A stretch of 16,223 nucleotides of DNA from an uncultured bacterium (GTDB lineage: Bacteria > Actinomycetota > Aquicultoria > SKW223 > CALKMS01). The notes beneath the pieces are model-generated. The model was not told the origin of the DNA. It did not search any database and saw nothing but the letters and a program-made list of their open reading frames with translations. The position numbers and the translations under genes are program-made. Within the stretch, counting starts at the first letter, position 1; every line of letters starts with the position of its first letter. Positions 1-6,240 of the stretch are shown piece after piece. The stretch is taken from positions 1 through 16,223 of the forward strand of contig CALKMS010000019.1 of NCBI GenBank assembly GCA_938091145.1, read 5' to 3'.

Positions 1-7
1 ATCTCAA
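1..7 (-). CDS. Possible start of the next gene, cut by the window edge (cinA-like?)
   Basis: Just past the pgsA stop the minus strand has AAGGTG (positions 19-14), six bases, then TTG AGA T running off the window. This looks like a Shine-Dalgarno site overlapping the pgsA stop codon and a TTG start coding Met-Arg. In many Gram-positive genomes pgsA is followed by cinA, whose protein often begins Met-Arg/Lys, so cinA is the guess. Only seven bases are visible, so the identity is inference from gene order. Confidence 0.25.
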
Positions 8-18
8 CTTTTACACCT

Positions 19-573
19 TTACTGATTCGCAGCAAACAAAACTCCTAAGTTTTGCTTAAAATAAATCCAGGCTGAGTAATAACTCAGCAAAAGAGCTATA
101 TATAAAGCAGCATTCACTACTATTTGATAGGAATCACTCAAATAATTGCGAAAGCACGGTTTTAAGAAAAGGAGAAGCAAAGCTATCACCTGAAACCAAG
201 TTTTAGCTTTTCCCCAAAAAGATGGCCGGATGTCTTTGCCGCTTTTAGATCCAAGAAGTCTCAAACCTGTAACCGCAAACTCCCGAGCAATAAAAGCCAC
301 TGCAACCCAGGAAGAAATGCTTTTCAACTCAACAAAAGCAACCAAAGCCGAGATGACCAAAATTTTGTCGGCTAAAGGGTCAAAAAACTTTCCCAGAGTG
401 GTGACCTGTCGATGAAGGCGAGCCAGGTATCCATCAAGGCCATCGGTCAGTGCAGCTATTAAAAAAATCAAGGCTGCCCAGTAATGACTAAAACTTAGAT
501 CAGAGAAAAGCAAGGCCATAAAAACCGGAATTAAAAGAATCCGAAATAAAGTGAAAAAATTTGGCAAGTTCAA
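19..573 (-). CDS. pgsA: CDP-diacylglycerol-glycerol-3-phosphate 3-phosphatidyltransferase
   Basis: This integral membrane enzyme transfers a phosphatidyl group from CDP-diacylglycerol to glycerol-3-phosphate, giving phosphatidylglycerol-phosphate, the first committed step to phosphatidylglycerol and cardiolipin. The 184-residue protein is of normal length. It carries the complete CDP-alcohol phosphatidyltransferase signature: D44, D47-G48, A51-R52, G61, D65 and D69 with the canonical spacing. Hydrophobic segments lie at about residues 7-24, 30-45, 70-83, 88-105 and 125-170. The start is TTG at 573. It overlaps the rimO stop by 4 bases (TTGA) and has a GGGTGG site about 7 bases upstream; the N-terminus MNLPN fits the family. 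The rimO-pgsA pairing is common in Gram-positive genomes, usually with cinA and recA next. GpsA, encoded about 1.9 kb upstream, supplies its glycerol-3-phosphate. Confidence 0.95.
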   Translation of the reverse strand: MNLPNFFTLFRILLIPVFMALLFSDLSFSHYWAALIFLIAALTDGLDGYLARLHRQVTTLGKFFDPLADKILVISALVAFVELKSISSWVAVAFIAREFAVTGLRLLGSKSGKDIRPSFWGKAKTWFQVIALLLLFLKPCFRNYLSDSYQIVVNAALYIALLLSYYSAWIYFKQNLGVLFAANQ

Positions 574-1883
574 CGAGAAACCACCCTACCTCGAAAATCA
601 AAACCTTCTTGCTTTTCTAATTTTACAGTGGCAAAACTTCCCACCTTTGCTCTTCCCGAGAAAAAAACTTCGCCATCAATTTCTGGAGCTTGAGCAAAAA
701 ATCTCCCGCGGTAACTATTGCCCTCTTTCGCCTCGACCAAAACTGTGAATTCTTTTTTCAAAAAACGACTAAGTCTTTTAAGGCTTAACTGGTCAGCAAA
801 GAAAGTTAAATTTTCTTTCCTTTCCTTTTTCACCTTTCGAGACACCTGGTTGCTGAAGCTCGCAGCTATTGTCCCTTCTTCTTTAGAATAATCAAAAACT
901 CCAACATAATCAAAATTAACTTCTTTTACTAATTGAAGTAAGATTTGGAAATCTTTCTCGGTCTCACCAGGGAAGCCTACTAATAAGGTAGTTCTGATCA
1001 CCGCCTCAGGCAAAAACTTTCTAATTTTCTCAACTTGCTTAACGATCGTCTCAAATTCATAGGCTCGACCCATTTTTTTAAGAATTTTTGGGCTCGCATG
1101 TTGATAAGGAAGATCAAAGTAAGGAAGAATTTTGGGATTTTCAAAAATGATTTTAAGAAGAATTTCGTCAACTCGAACTGGATTTAGATAGAGAAGTCGA
1201 ATCCAAAAATCACCTTCTAAAGAAGCCAGCCTTTTTAAAAAAAGGTGCAACATTGCCTTTCCCCAGTCTAACCCGTAAGCCGTAATATCCTGACCAACTA
1301 AAACAATTTCCTTGTAATTGGCCGCTAATAGTTTTTCTGCTTTTTTCAAAAGCAAATCGAAAGGAAAACTTCGCAACTTTCCCCTTATTGAAGGAATTGC
1401 ACAAAAAGAACATCGATTGTTGCACCCTTCAGTAAGTTTTAAATAGGCATAATAATTAGTTGAAGGCCTGAATCCAGCCTTAAAACAAGAATAATCAGGT
1501 TGGTAAAAAAAATTTTTTTGAGCGGAAAAACTTAAAACCCTTTGGCCTGAAGCAACTTTTTTAATGATCTGGGGTAATTGCCAGTAGTTATCCGGCGAAA
1601 CAACCGCTGAAACTTCGGGAATTTGTTCAAATATTTCTTTACCGTAGCGTTGGGCTAAGCACCCCAGCACGATAGTCCTTCGGCCTCTGCTAACAAGAGA
1701 GAAAACAACTTCCAGCGACTCTTCTTTAGCTGCTTCAATAAAAGCACAAGTATTTACCAGGCAAATAGTGGTCATTGAAGGAGAAAAAACTTGCCTGATT
1801 TCGTTTCGGTTCAACATTTCCGCAATAAAATCCGAGTCAAGCTGATTTCGCGGGCAGCCTAATGTGGTCAAAAAAAACTTCAT
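570..1883 (-). CDS. rimO: Ribosomal protein S12 methylthiotransferase RimO
   Basis: RimO is a radical-SAM methylthiotransferase that adds a methylthio group to the conserved aspartate of ribosomal protein S12. At 437 residues it has the family's usual length and three-part layout. The N-terminal methylthiotransferase domain has cluster ligands C10, C46 and C75. The radical-SAM domain has the CxxxCxxC motif at C154, C158 and C161. A TRAM-type RNA/protein-binding domain covers about residues 372-437. The opening LGCPRNQLDSD favours RimO over the tRNA enzyme MiaB. The ATG start is well placed, but no Shine-Dalgarno site precedes it; a TATAAT box lies only about 20 bases upstream, so the leader may be extremely short. 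A 95-base gap separates it from the CBS gene. It overlaps pgsA by 4 bases, so the two are probably cotranscribed. Confidence 0.94.
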   Translation of the reverse strand: MKFFLTTLGCPRNQLDSDFIAEMLNRNEIRQVFSPSMTTICLVNTCAFIEAAKEESLEVVFSLVSRGRRTIVLGCLAQRYGKEIFEQIPEVSAVVSPDNYWQLPQIIKKVASGQRVLSFSAQKNFFYQPDYSCFKAGFRPSTNYYAYLKLTEGCNNRCSFCAIPSIRGKLRSFPFDLLLKKAEKLLAANYKEIVLVGQDITAYGLDWGKAMLHLFLKRLASLEGDFWIRLLYLNPVRVDEILLKIIFENPKILPYFDLPYQHASPKILKKMGRAYEFETIVKQVEKIRKFLPEAVIRTTLLVGFPGETEKDFQILLQLVKEVNFDYVGVFDYSKEEGTIAASFSNQVSRKVKKERKENLTFFADQLSLKRLSRFLKKEFTVLVEAKEGNSYRGRFFAQAPEIDGEVFFSGRAKVGSFATVKLEKQEGFDFRGRVVSR

Positions 1884-1908
1884 TTCAATAATTATTTCAA
1901 TAATTATA
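1882..1908 (-). promoter_or_regulatory. Tandem 12-base repeat and -10 box at the rimO start
   Basis: On the plus strand atttcaataatt occurs twice head to tail (1882-1893 and 1894-1905), the first copy reaching into the rimO start codon. Directly behind it, plus-strand attata at 1903-1908 reads TATAAT on the minus strand, a consensus -10 box. No good -35 sits 16-18 bases further up; TTGCGA is present but 20 bases away. A start site about 7 bases past the box would leave a leader of only some 10-13 bases without a Shine-Dalgarno site. The box and repeat are visible; promoter use is inferred. Confidence 0.4.
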
Positions 1909-1978
1909 ATTGATTAGAAAATGAACAGTCGCAAACCGAAATGAAAAGTTGTTTGTTTTTAAAAAAACTTTAAGCCTT

Positions 1979-2395
1979 CTAAAGAGAGTCTCTTAAAAGT
2001 TCAAGCTGAATCATCACCTGAGGAGCAATATCCCCTATTGAAATTATTCCAATTAGTTTACCTTCGTCATTAACTACTGGCATCCGCCGAAACCTCTTTT
2101 CTCCCATTATCTTCACTATATCTAACACGTTATCGGTAGGCGAGGCAGTAACTGGATTAGAAGTCATTATTTTCTTGACTGGGGTTTCATACAAATTGCA
2201 GCTACCAATCCCTCGCGACAAAACATCAGTATCAGTAACTATCCCAATCGGCTTATTTTCGCGATCAACGATAACTACTGAACGAACGTTTTTTTCCATC
2301 ATTAAGTGGGCAATTTTAATTATCGGCTCATCTTCAATTGCGGTTACCACTTCTCGCCTCATTATGTTTTCAACTATCATTGATATTCCCTTCAA
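1979..2395 (-). CDS. Stand-alone two-CBS-domain protein
   Basis: This 138-residue protein consists of two cystathionine-beta-synthase (CBS) domains, about residues 8-65 and 75-130, with nothing attached. Each has the typical pattern: an IM motif with a downstream V-T segment, a helix ending in RSVVIVD or RFRRMPVVND, then a GIVTDTDV or GIISIGDI strand-turn. CBS pairs bind adenine nucleotides or related ligands and act as sensor modules; the target cannot be told from the sequence. The start is ambiguous. TTG at 2395 has AGGAGGAG only 2 bases upstream (4-5 bases from the GGAGG/AGGAG core), while ATG at 2380 has a weaker GAAGGG about 7 bases away and would give 133 residues. A promoter between gpsA and this gene suggests it is at least partly transcribed separately. 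Confidence 0.85.
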   Translation of the reverse strand: MKGISMIVENIMRREVVTAIEDEPIIKIAHLMMEKNVRSVVIVDRENKPIGIVTDTDVLSRGIGSCNLYETPVKKIMTSNPVTASPTDNVLDIVKIMGEKRFRRMPVVNDEGKLIGIISIGDIAPQVMIQLELLRDSL

Positions 2396-2420
2396 AACTC
2401 CTCCTAATTCTGCTGAAAAG

Positions 2421-2450
2421 ATTTTACTAACTTTAAAAAAAATTAATCAA
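2421..2450 (-). promoter_or_regulatory. Predicted housekeeping promoter of the CBS-domain gene
   Basis: On the minus strand TTGATT (2450-2445) and TAAAAT (2426-2421) are separated by 18 bases, matching 4/6 and 5/6 of the -35 and -10 consensus. Transcription would begin near 2414, about 20 bases before the TTG start and just upstream of the AGGAGGAG ribosome-binding site (2405-2398). The promoter lies directly behind the gpsA stop codon, in the only sizeable gap of this stretch. Confidence 0.5.
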
Positions 2451-2453
2451 ATT

Positions 2454-3464
2454 TCAAACCTCAATTTCAAATTTCGCTTCATCAGTGGGAACTCTCAACA
2501 TTAAGTCCTCAACTGATCGGCGAGGATCTTTTCCTTTGAAGAGAACCTGATAAACCTCTTCAGTTATTGGCAAAGAAAGCCCAAGTTTTTCTCCAAGCTT
2601 CTTTAAGGAAATAGTGGTTTTTACACCCTCAGCTACCATTCTCATGCTATTTAGGATTTCCTTTAAAGACTTGCCTCTGCCAATTTGTTCGCCGACAAAT
2701 CGATTCCGACTATGCTTGCTTGTAGCGGTAGCAATTAAATCGCCAACTCCCGCCAGCCCAAGGAAAGTTAGAGGTTTAGCGCCCAATGCCACTCCTAGGC
2801 GGGCAATTTCAGCCAAACCCCGGGTAAGTAAAGAAGCTTTAGTGTTGTCACCAAAACCTAACCCATCAGAAATACCTGCAGCGATGGCAATCACATTTTT
2901 GGCTGCACCGCCAATTTCAACTCCTATAAGATCGGTGTTAGTGTAAACTCGAAAGTAAGGTGTGAACACCACTTCTTGAAGCTGCTGACTCAGTTGCTCA
3001 GACACCGAAGCAATCACTGTTGCCGACGGAAATTCCTCAATTACTTCCTCAGCGTGATTTGGACCGGAGAGGACAGCTATCCTTTCAAGAGGAAAGGAAG
3101 CAGCCTCAACAATAACTTCAGACATGCGCATCCCTGTTTTTTCTTCAATCCCTTTTGTTAAAGAAAGAATCTTAACTTGAGAGTTGAGAAAAGGGGTCAG
3201 CTTTTCCACTACTTCTCTTAAAGCATGAGATGGAACCGCCAAAACTATTAGCTTTGTCGGAAACAAATTTTCAATTAAGCTGGTTGCTCGGACTTTCGCC
3301 GGCAAAACTGCACTACTCAAATAAAAAGGATTGCGGTTTTCTCGGTTTATAGCTTCTGCTACTTCTGGATTACGAGCCCAAAGAACAACTTCAAAACCTT
3401 TTTTGGCCAAAAGAGAAGCGAACGCTGTTCCCCAGCTACCTGCTCCGACAATTGAGATTTTCAA
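2454..3464 (-). CDS. gpsA: NAD(P)H-dependent glycerol-3-phosphate dehydrogenase
   Basis: GpsA reduces dihydroxyacetone phosphate to sn-glycerol-3-phosphate, the backbone precursor of phospholipids. The 336-residue protein is of normal length. Its Rossmann fold starts at residue 1 with GAGSWG at 7-12. Further family motifs are SLTKGIE (K104), SGPNHAEE (133-140), the catalytic lysine K189 in GGAAKNV, GVGD with D242, and SRNR at 252-255. The start is TTG, supported by AAGGAG 7 bases upstream and by the usual MKISIVGAG N-terminus. It overlaps the end of plsY by 4 bases (TTGA). Substrate maker and substrate user (PlsY) are therefore translated from adjoining reading frames. It is the last gene of the long aro-phospholipid run. 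Confidence 0.96.
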   Translation of the reverse strand: MKISIVGAGSWGTAFASLLAKKGFEVVLWARNPEVAEAINRENRNPFYLSSAVLPAKVRATSLIENLFPTKLIVLAVPSHALREVVEKLTPFLNSQVKILSLTKGIEEKTGMRMSEVIVEAASFPLERIAVLSGPNHAEEVIEEFPSATVIASVSEQLSQQLQEVVFTPYFRVYTNTDLIGVEIGGAAKNVIAIAAGISDGLGFGDNTKASLLTRGLAEIARLGVALGAKPLTFLGLAGVGDLIATATSKHSRNRFVGEQIGRGKSLKEILNSMRMVAEGVKTTISLKKLGEKLGLSLPITEEVYQVLFKGKDPRRSVEDLMLRVPTDEAKFEIEV

Positions 3465-4078
3465 TCTCTATCTCCTTGTTTGATTTTTGGTTCCTCACCT
3501 TTTAACAGTCTCTGAATATTTGGGATGTGTCTAATTATAACCAGAGCTGAGAGGAAAAGCGAAAAAATAAACAAAACAACATTTTTAGAGTAAGAAATGA
3601 GAATTAGAATCGGAAATAAAAAGGCAACAGTGATTGAAGCGAGAGAAACATATCGAAATAATGCTAAAACAAGGCCAAAAACGAAGAGTAAAACTAAAAA
3701 GACAGGGGGGAAAAGTACAAGTAAAGCTCCGGCTGCTGTTGCCACTCCCCTTCCACCCCTAAACTTTAAAAAAACCGAGAAAGAATGGCCAAGAACTGAA
3801 CAGAAAAAGACTAAAGCAACTGTCAAAGCCTGACCGTGATCATTAAGAAAATTTGGGTAGATCGAACGAGCAAAATAGGCTGGCAACGCTCCTTTTAGAG
3901 CATCGAGGATGAGAGTCAAAATCCCTGCCTTAAGGCCGATAACTCTGGTAACATTGGTAAAGCCAATGTTACCGCTGCCCTTTTTCATTATATTGACCCC
4001 ATAAAAATAGCGGGCGATCAAATATCCACTAGGAAAAGAACCCAGAAAATAGGCAAAAACAAAAAGAAGATAAGGCAC
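3461..4078 (-). CDS. plsY: Acyl-phosphate:glycerol-3-phosphate acyltransferase
   Basis: PlsY is a multi-pass membrane acyltransferase that moves the acyl group from acyl-phosphate (made by PlsX, not in this window) onto glycerol-3-phosphate, giving lysophosphatidate. The 205 residues hold about six or seven hydrophobic segments. Three conserved loops are recognisable: GSFPSGY (13-19) followed by GSGNIGFTNVTRVIG (34-48), KFRGGRGVATAAG (105-117), and RHIPNIQRLLKGEEPK (183-198). The family norm in the second motif is SGNPGATN; here it reads SGNIGFTN. Translation starts at GTG directly after the der stop (TAA then GTG), with a strong GGAGGAG 4 bases upstream. The product feeds PlsC, fused to Cmk four genes up, and its substrate comes from the overlapping gpsA. 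A perfect hairpin lies within the second motif's codons. Confidence 0.94.
   Translation of the reverse strand: MPYLLFVFAYFLGSFPSGYLIARYFYGVNIMKKGSGNIGFTNVTRVIGLKAGILTLILDALKGALPAYFARSIYPNFLNDHGQALTVALVFFCSVLGHSFSVFLKFRGGRGVATAAGALLVLFPPVFLVLLFVFGLVLALFRYVSLASITVAFLFPILILISYSKNVVLFIFSLFLSALVIIRHIPNIQRLLKGEEPKIKQGDRD
3472..3477 (-). promoter_or_regulatory. Ribosome-binding site fixing the TTG start of gpsA
   Basis: AAGGAG on the minus strand, 7 bases before the TTG at 3464 and inside the plsY 3' end. No ATG or GTG start fits the GpsA N-terminus better, so this site decides the start. Confidence 0.7.
3947..3973. repeat. Perfect 11-base-pair inverted repeat inside plsY
   Basis: GGTAACATTGG (3947-3957) and CCAATGTTACC (3963-3973) are exact reverse complements separated by 5 bases. 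In the plsY mRNA they can form an 11-base-pair hairpin covering the codons for G36 to T44, the conserved substrate-binding motif. It sits about 105-130 bases inside the gene and has no following U-tract, so it is not a normal terminator. Confidence 0.8.
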
Positions 4079-5386
4079 TTATCTCCTCCTTTTAAAAGTT
4101 AAAATTAGGGGGGTAGCTTCAAACTGAAACTCCTCGGCCAGTCTTTTTTCTAAAAACCGTTTAACTGAGTCATTAACCAGATCAGGGCGGTTCACAAAAA
4201 AAACAAAATGAGGTGGGGCAGTATCGACCTGGGTCAAATAGAAAAATTTCAAGTTTTCTTTTCCGGTTGGGGGAATTCTCTCTTTCAAACTTTGGAAAAA
4301 ATCATTTAACTTCGAAGTTGGTATGCGAGCCGAATATTGTTGAAAAACTCTTAAAGAAAGTGGTAAAATTTCTTCGATATTCTTTTTCTCTAAAGCCGAA
4401 ACTTTTAAAAACGGAAGTTTGGGTAAAAAACGGAAGCGGTAAGCCAACTGTGAAAGAAGTTCTTTTTCTTTTTCTTCATCTTGGACCAAGTCCCATTTGT
4501 TAAATATTAAAGCCAAAGCACAACCTCTTTCCAAAACCGTCTGGGCAATTTTTTGATCTTGAGTGGTTACTCCTACATCAGATGAGAGCACCAACAAAGC
4601 AACGTCAGCCTGACCAATTGCTCTAAGTGTTCGACACATACTATAAAATTCAAGTTCACTCAAGTTCCTTTTTTTTCTTTTTAAGCCAGCAGTGTCAACA
4701 AGCGTTATAGTATAAGACTGAAACTTAATAACTGTATCCACTTTGTCCCGAGTAGTCCCGGGAACGTCGCTAACCAAGGCCCTCTCGTAGCCCAAAATTG
4801 CATTGAGAATTGAAGACTTACCAACATTAGGTCGACCAATTATCGCTAAGTTAAAATGATTCGTTTCCTCATTTTCTTCTTGCTTAGGAAAGTCAATTTC
4901 ATTGGTAATAACATCAAGAAGTTCGCCTATGTTCAGCCCGTGAAGAGCCGAAACCGGTAATGGTTCTCCAAATCTTAACCGGTAAAAATCTGGTTCGGGC
5001 TGGAAATTAGCAACATCATCGACCTTGTTCAGTACCAGTAAAGCTTTTTTTCCGGATTTTCGAATTTGAGCTGCAATCTCAAGATCTAAAGAAGAAATAG
5101 AGTCCTTTAAGCCCACTACAAACAAAACAAGATCAGCTTCAGAAATAGCGACTTCCGCTTGCTGATTAACTTTTCTTACAACAATCGAATCTGAAAAGTA
5201 AATTCCCCCGGTATCGACAAGAAGAAATTTCTTTCCTCGCCATTCACAAGGAAAATACAGTCGATCACGGGTAACGCCCGGTTGGGGATGAACGATTGCT
5301 TCTCTACGGCCAATTAAACGGTTTAGCAAAGTTGACTTACCCACATTTGGTTTTCCAACAATAGCTACAACTGGAAGTTTAGCCAT
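4079..5386 (-). CDS. der: Ribosome assembly GTPase Der (EngA)
   Basis: Der is an essential GTPase with two G domains in tandem that helps mature the 50S ribosomal subunit. The 435 residues match the short Gram-positive form. G domain 1 has the P-loop GKPNVGKS (11-18), T39 in PGVTRD, DTGG (58-61), NKVD (120-123) and SAL (146-148). G domain 2 has GRPNVGKS (184-191), PGTTRD (209-214), DTAG (231-234), NKWD (296-299) and SAL (330-332). The KH-like domain fills about residues 350-435. The ATG start lies 2 bases after the ispH stop and has no evident Shine-Dalgarno site, so translation probably depends on coupling to ispH. Its place between ispH and plsY-gpsA fits Gram-positive gene order, though rpsA, often found after ispH, is absent. 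Confidence 0.97.
   Translation of the reverse strand: MAKLPVVAIVGKPNVGKSTLLNRLIGRREAIVHPQPGVTRDRLYFPCEWRGKKFLLVDTGGIYFSDSIVVRKVNQQAEVAISEADLVLFVVGLKDSISSLDLEIAAQIRKSGKKALLVLNKVDDVANFQPEPDFYRLRFGEPLPVSALHGLNIGELLDVITNEIDFPKQEENEETNHFNLAIIGRPNVGKSSILNAILGYERALVSDVPGTTRDKVDTVIKFQSYTITLVDTAGLKRKKRNLSELEFYSMCRTLRAIGQADVALLVLSSDVGVTTQDQKIAQTVLERGCALALIFNKWDLVQDEEKEKELLSQLAYRFRFLPKLPFLKVSALEKKNIEEILPLSLRVFQQYSARIPTSKLNDFFQSLKERIPPTGKENLKFFYLTQVDTAPPHFVFFVNRPDLVNDSVKRFLEKRLAEEFQFEATPLILTFKRRR
4083..4089 (-). promoter_or_regulatory. Ribosome-binding site fixing the GTG start of plsY
   Basis: GGAGGAG on the minus strand, 4 bases before the GTG at 4078 and within the last codons of der. It supports translation starting right after the der stop codon. 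Confidence 0.7.
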
Positions 5387-5388
5387 TT

Positions 5389-6240
5389 TTAAGGTTCAAA
5401 AAAACTTTGAATTTTATTTTCTACTTCATTTATTAGATAATTTGGAGTTGATGCGCCAGCAGTTATTCCAACCTTTTTTGCTCTTTTAAACCAGCTTTTC
5501 TGAATCTCTGTGGGTGACTCAATGTGGTAAGTTGCAGGATTAATACGGCGACAAATTTGAAAAAGTCGGGTGGTATTCGCACTGTTTTTACCACCAATTA
5601 CGATGACCAAATCTGTTTGAGAAGCAAGCTTTCGCGCTGACTCCTGGCGTTTCCTCGTTGCGCTACAAATAGTATTAAAAACTTTCAACTCTAAAGTGAA
5701 AGTTAAAAGTTTTCCAACTGATCTTTTTAATTTCTCAAGACACTGGGTGGTTTGCACTACTACTCCAATCCGAGTCGCGTCAGCAAATTTTTTTTTGCTT
5801 ATTTCTCTCGAGGTTTCAATTACAAAAGCGTTATTCCCCGCATAAGCTAAAATACCTTCAACTTCGGGGTGAGTTTTTTCACCAATAATAACGACTTTAT
5901 AACCTTCCTCATTTAGTTGGGCAGCTACAAGCTGAGCTTTACGAACAAATGGACAAGTTGCATCGATAATATTTAGCCCCTTTTTTTTCGCAATTTCAAA
6001 GACCGAAGGCTTAACCCCATGTGACCTTATAATCACCGTACCGCAATCAATTTCATCCAAAGAATTGACATCTTTAATCCCCTTTTTTCTAAGTTCTTTT
6101 ACAACCTGAGGATTATGAATCAAAGGTCCTAAAGAGTAAAAAGGCTTTGGCGATTTTTTCAAAGACTCTTCAACCAGCCTCAGAGCTCTTTCAACGCCAT
6201 AACAATAACCAGCGTTTTCAGCCTTAACAATTTCAATCAT
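5389..6240 (-). CDS. ispH: 4-hydroxy-3-methylbut-2-enyl diphosphate reductase
   Basis: IspH is the iron-sulfur enzyme of the last step of the MEP pathway, reducing HMBPP to isopentenyl and dimethylallyl diphosphate. The 283-residue protein has the three cluster cysteines C13, C96 and C192. It also has the substrate residues of the family: H42 (IHNP), H74 (RSHG), H124 and E126 (THPE), the TT pair near 164-165, the S/N residues in GGKNSANT (216-223), and S264 in AGAS. ATG at 6240 overlaps the end of cmk-plsC by 8 bases, with a strong GGAGGAG site 7 bases upstream, so translation is coupled but can also initiate efficiently. It shows that this organism uses the MEP route rather than mevalonate. 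Electrons would come from ferredoxin or flavodoxin, not encoded here. Confidence 0.96.
   Translation of the reverse strand: MIEIVKAENAGYCYGVERALRLVEESLKKSPKPFYSLGPLIHNPQVVKELRKKGIKDVNSLDEIDCGTVIIRSHGVKPSVFEIAKKKGLNIIDATCPFVRKAQLVAAQLNEEGYKVVIIGEKTHPEVEGILAYAGNNAFVIETSREISKKKFADATRIGVVVQTTQCLEKLKRSVGKLLTFTLELKVFNTICSATRKRQESARKLASQTDLVIVIGGKNSANTTRLFQICRRINPATYHIESPTEIQKSWFKRAKKVGITAGASTPNYLINEVENKIQSFFEP

Noticed and set aside
1909..1978. Terminator or a sigma-28-type promoter between the CBS gene and rimO.
   Set aside because: No stem followed by a U-tract and no TAAA/GCCGATAA-like pair can be found.
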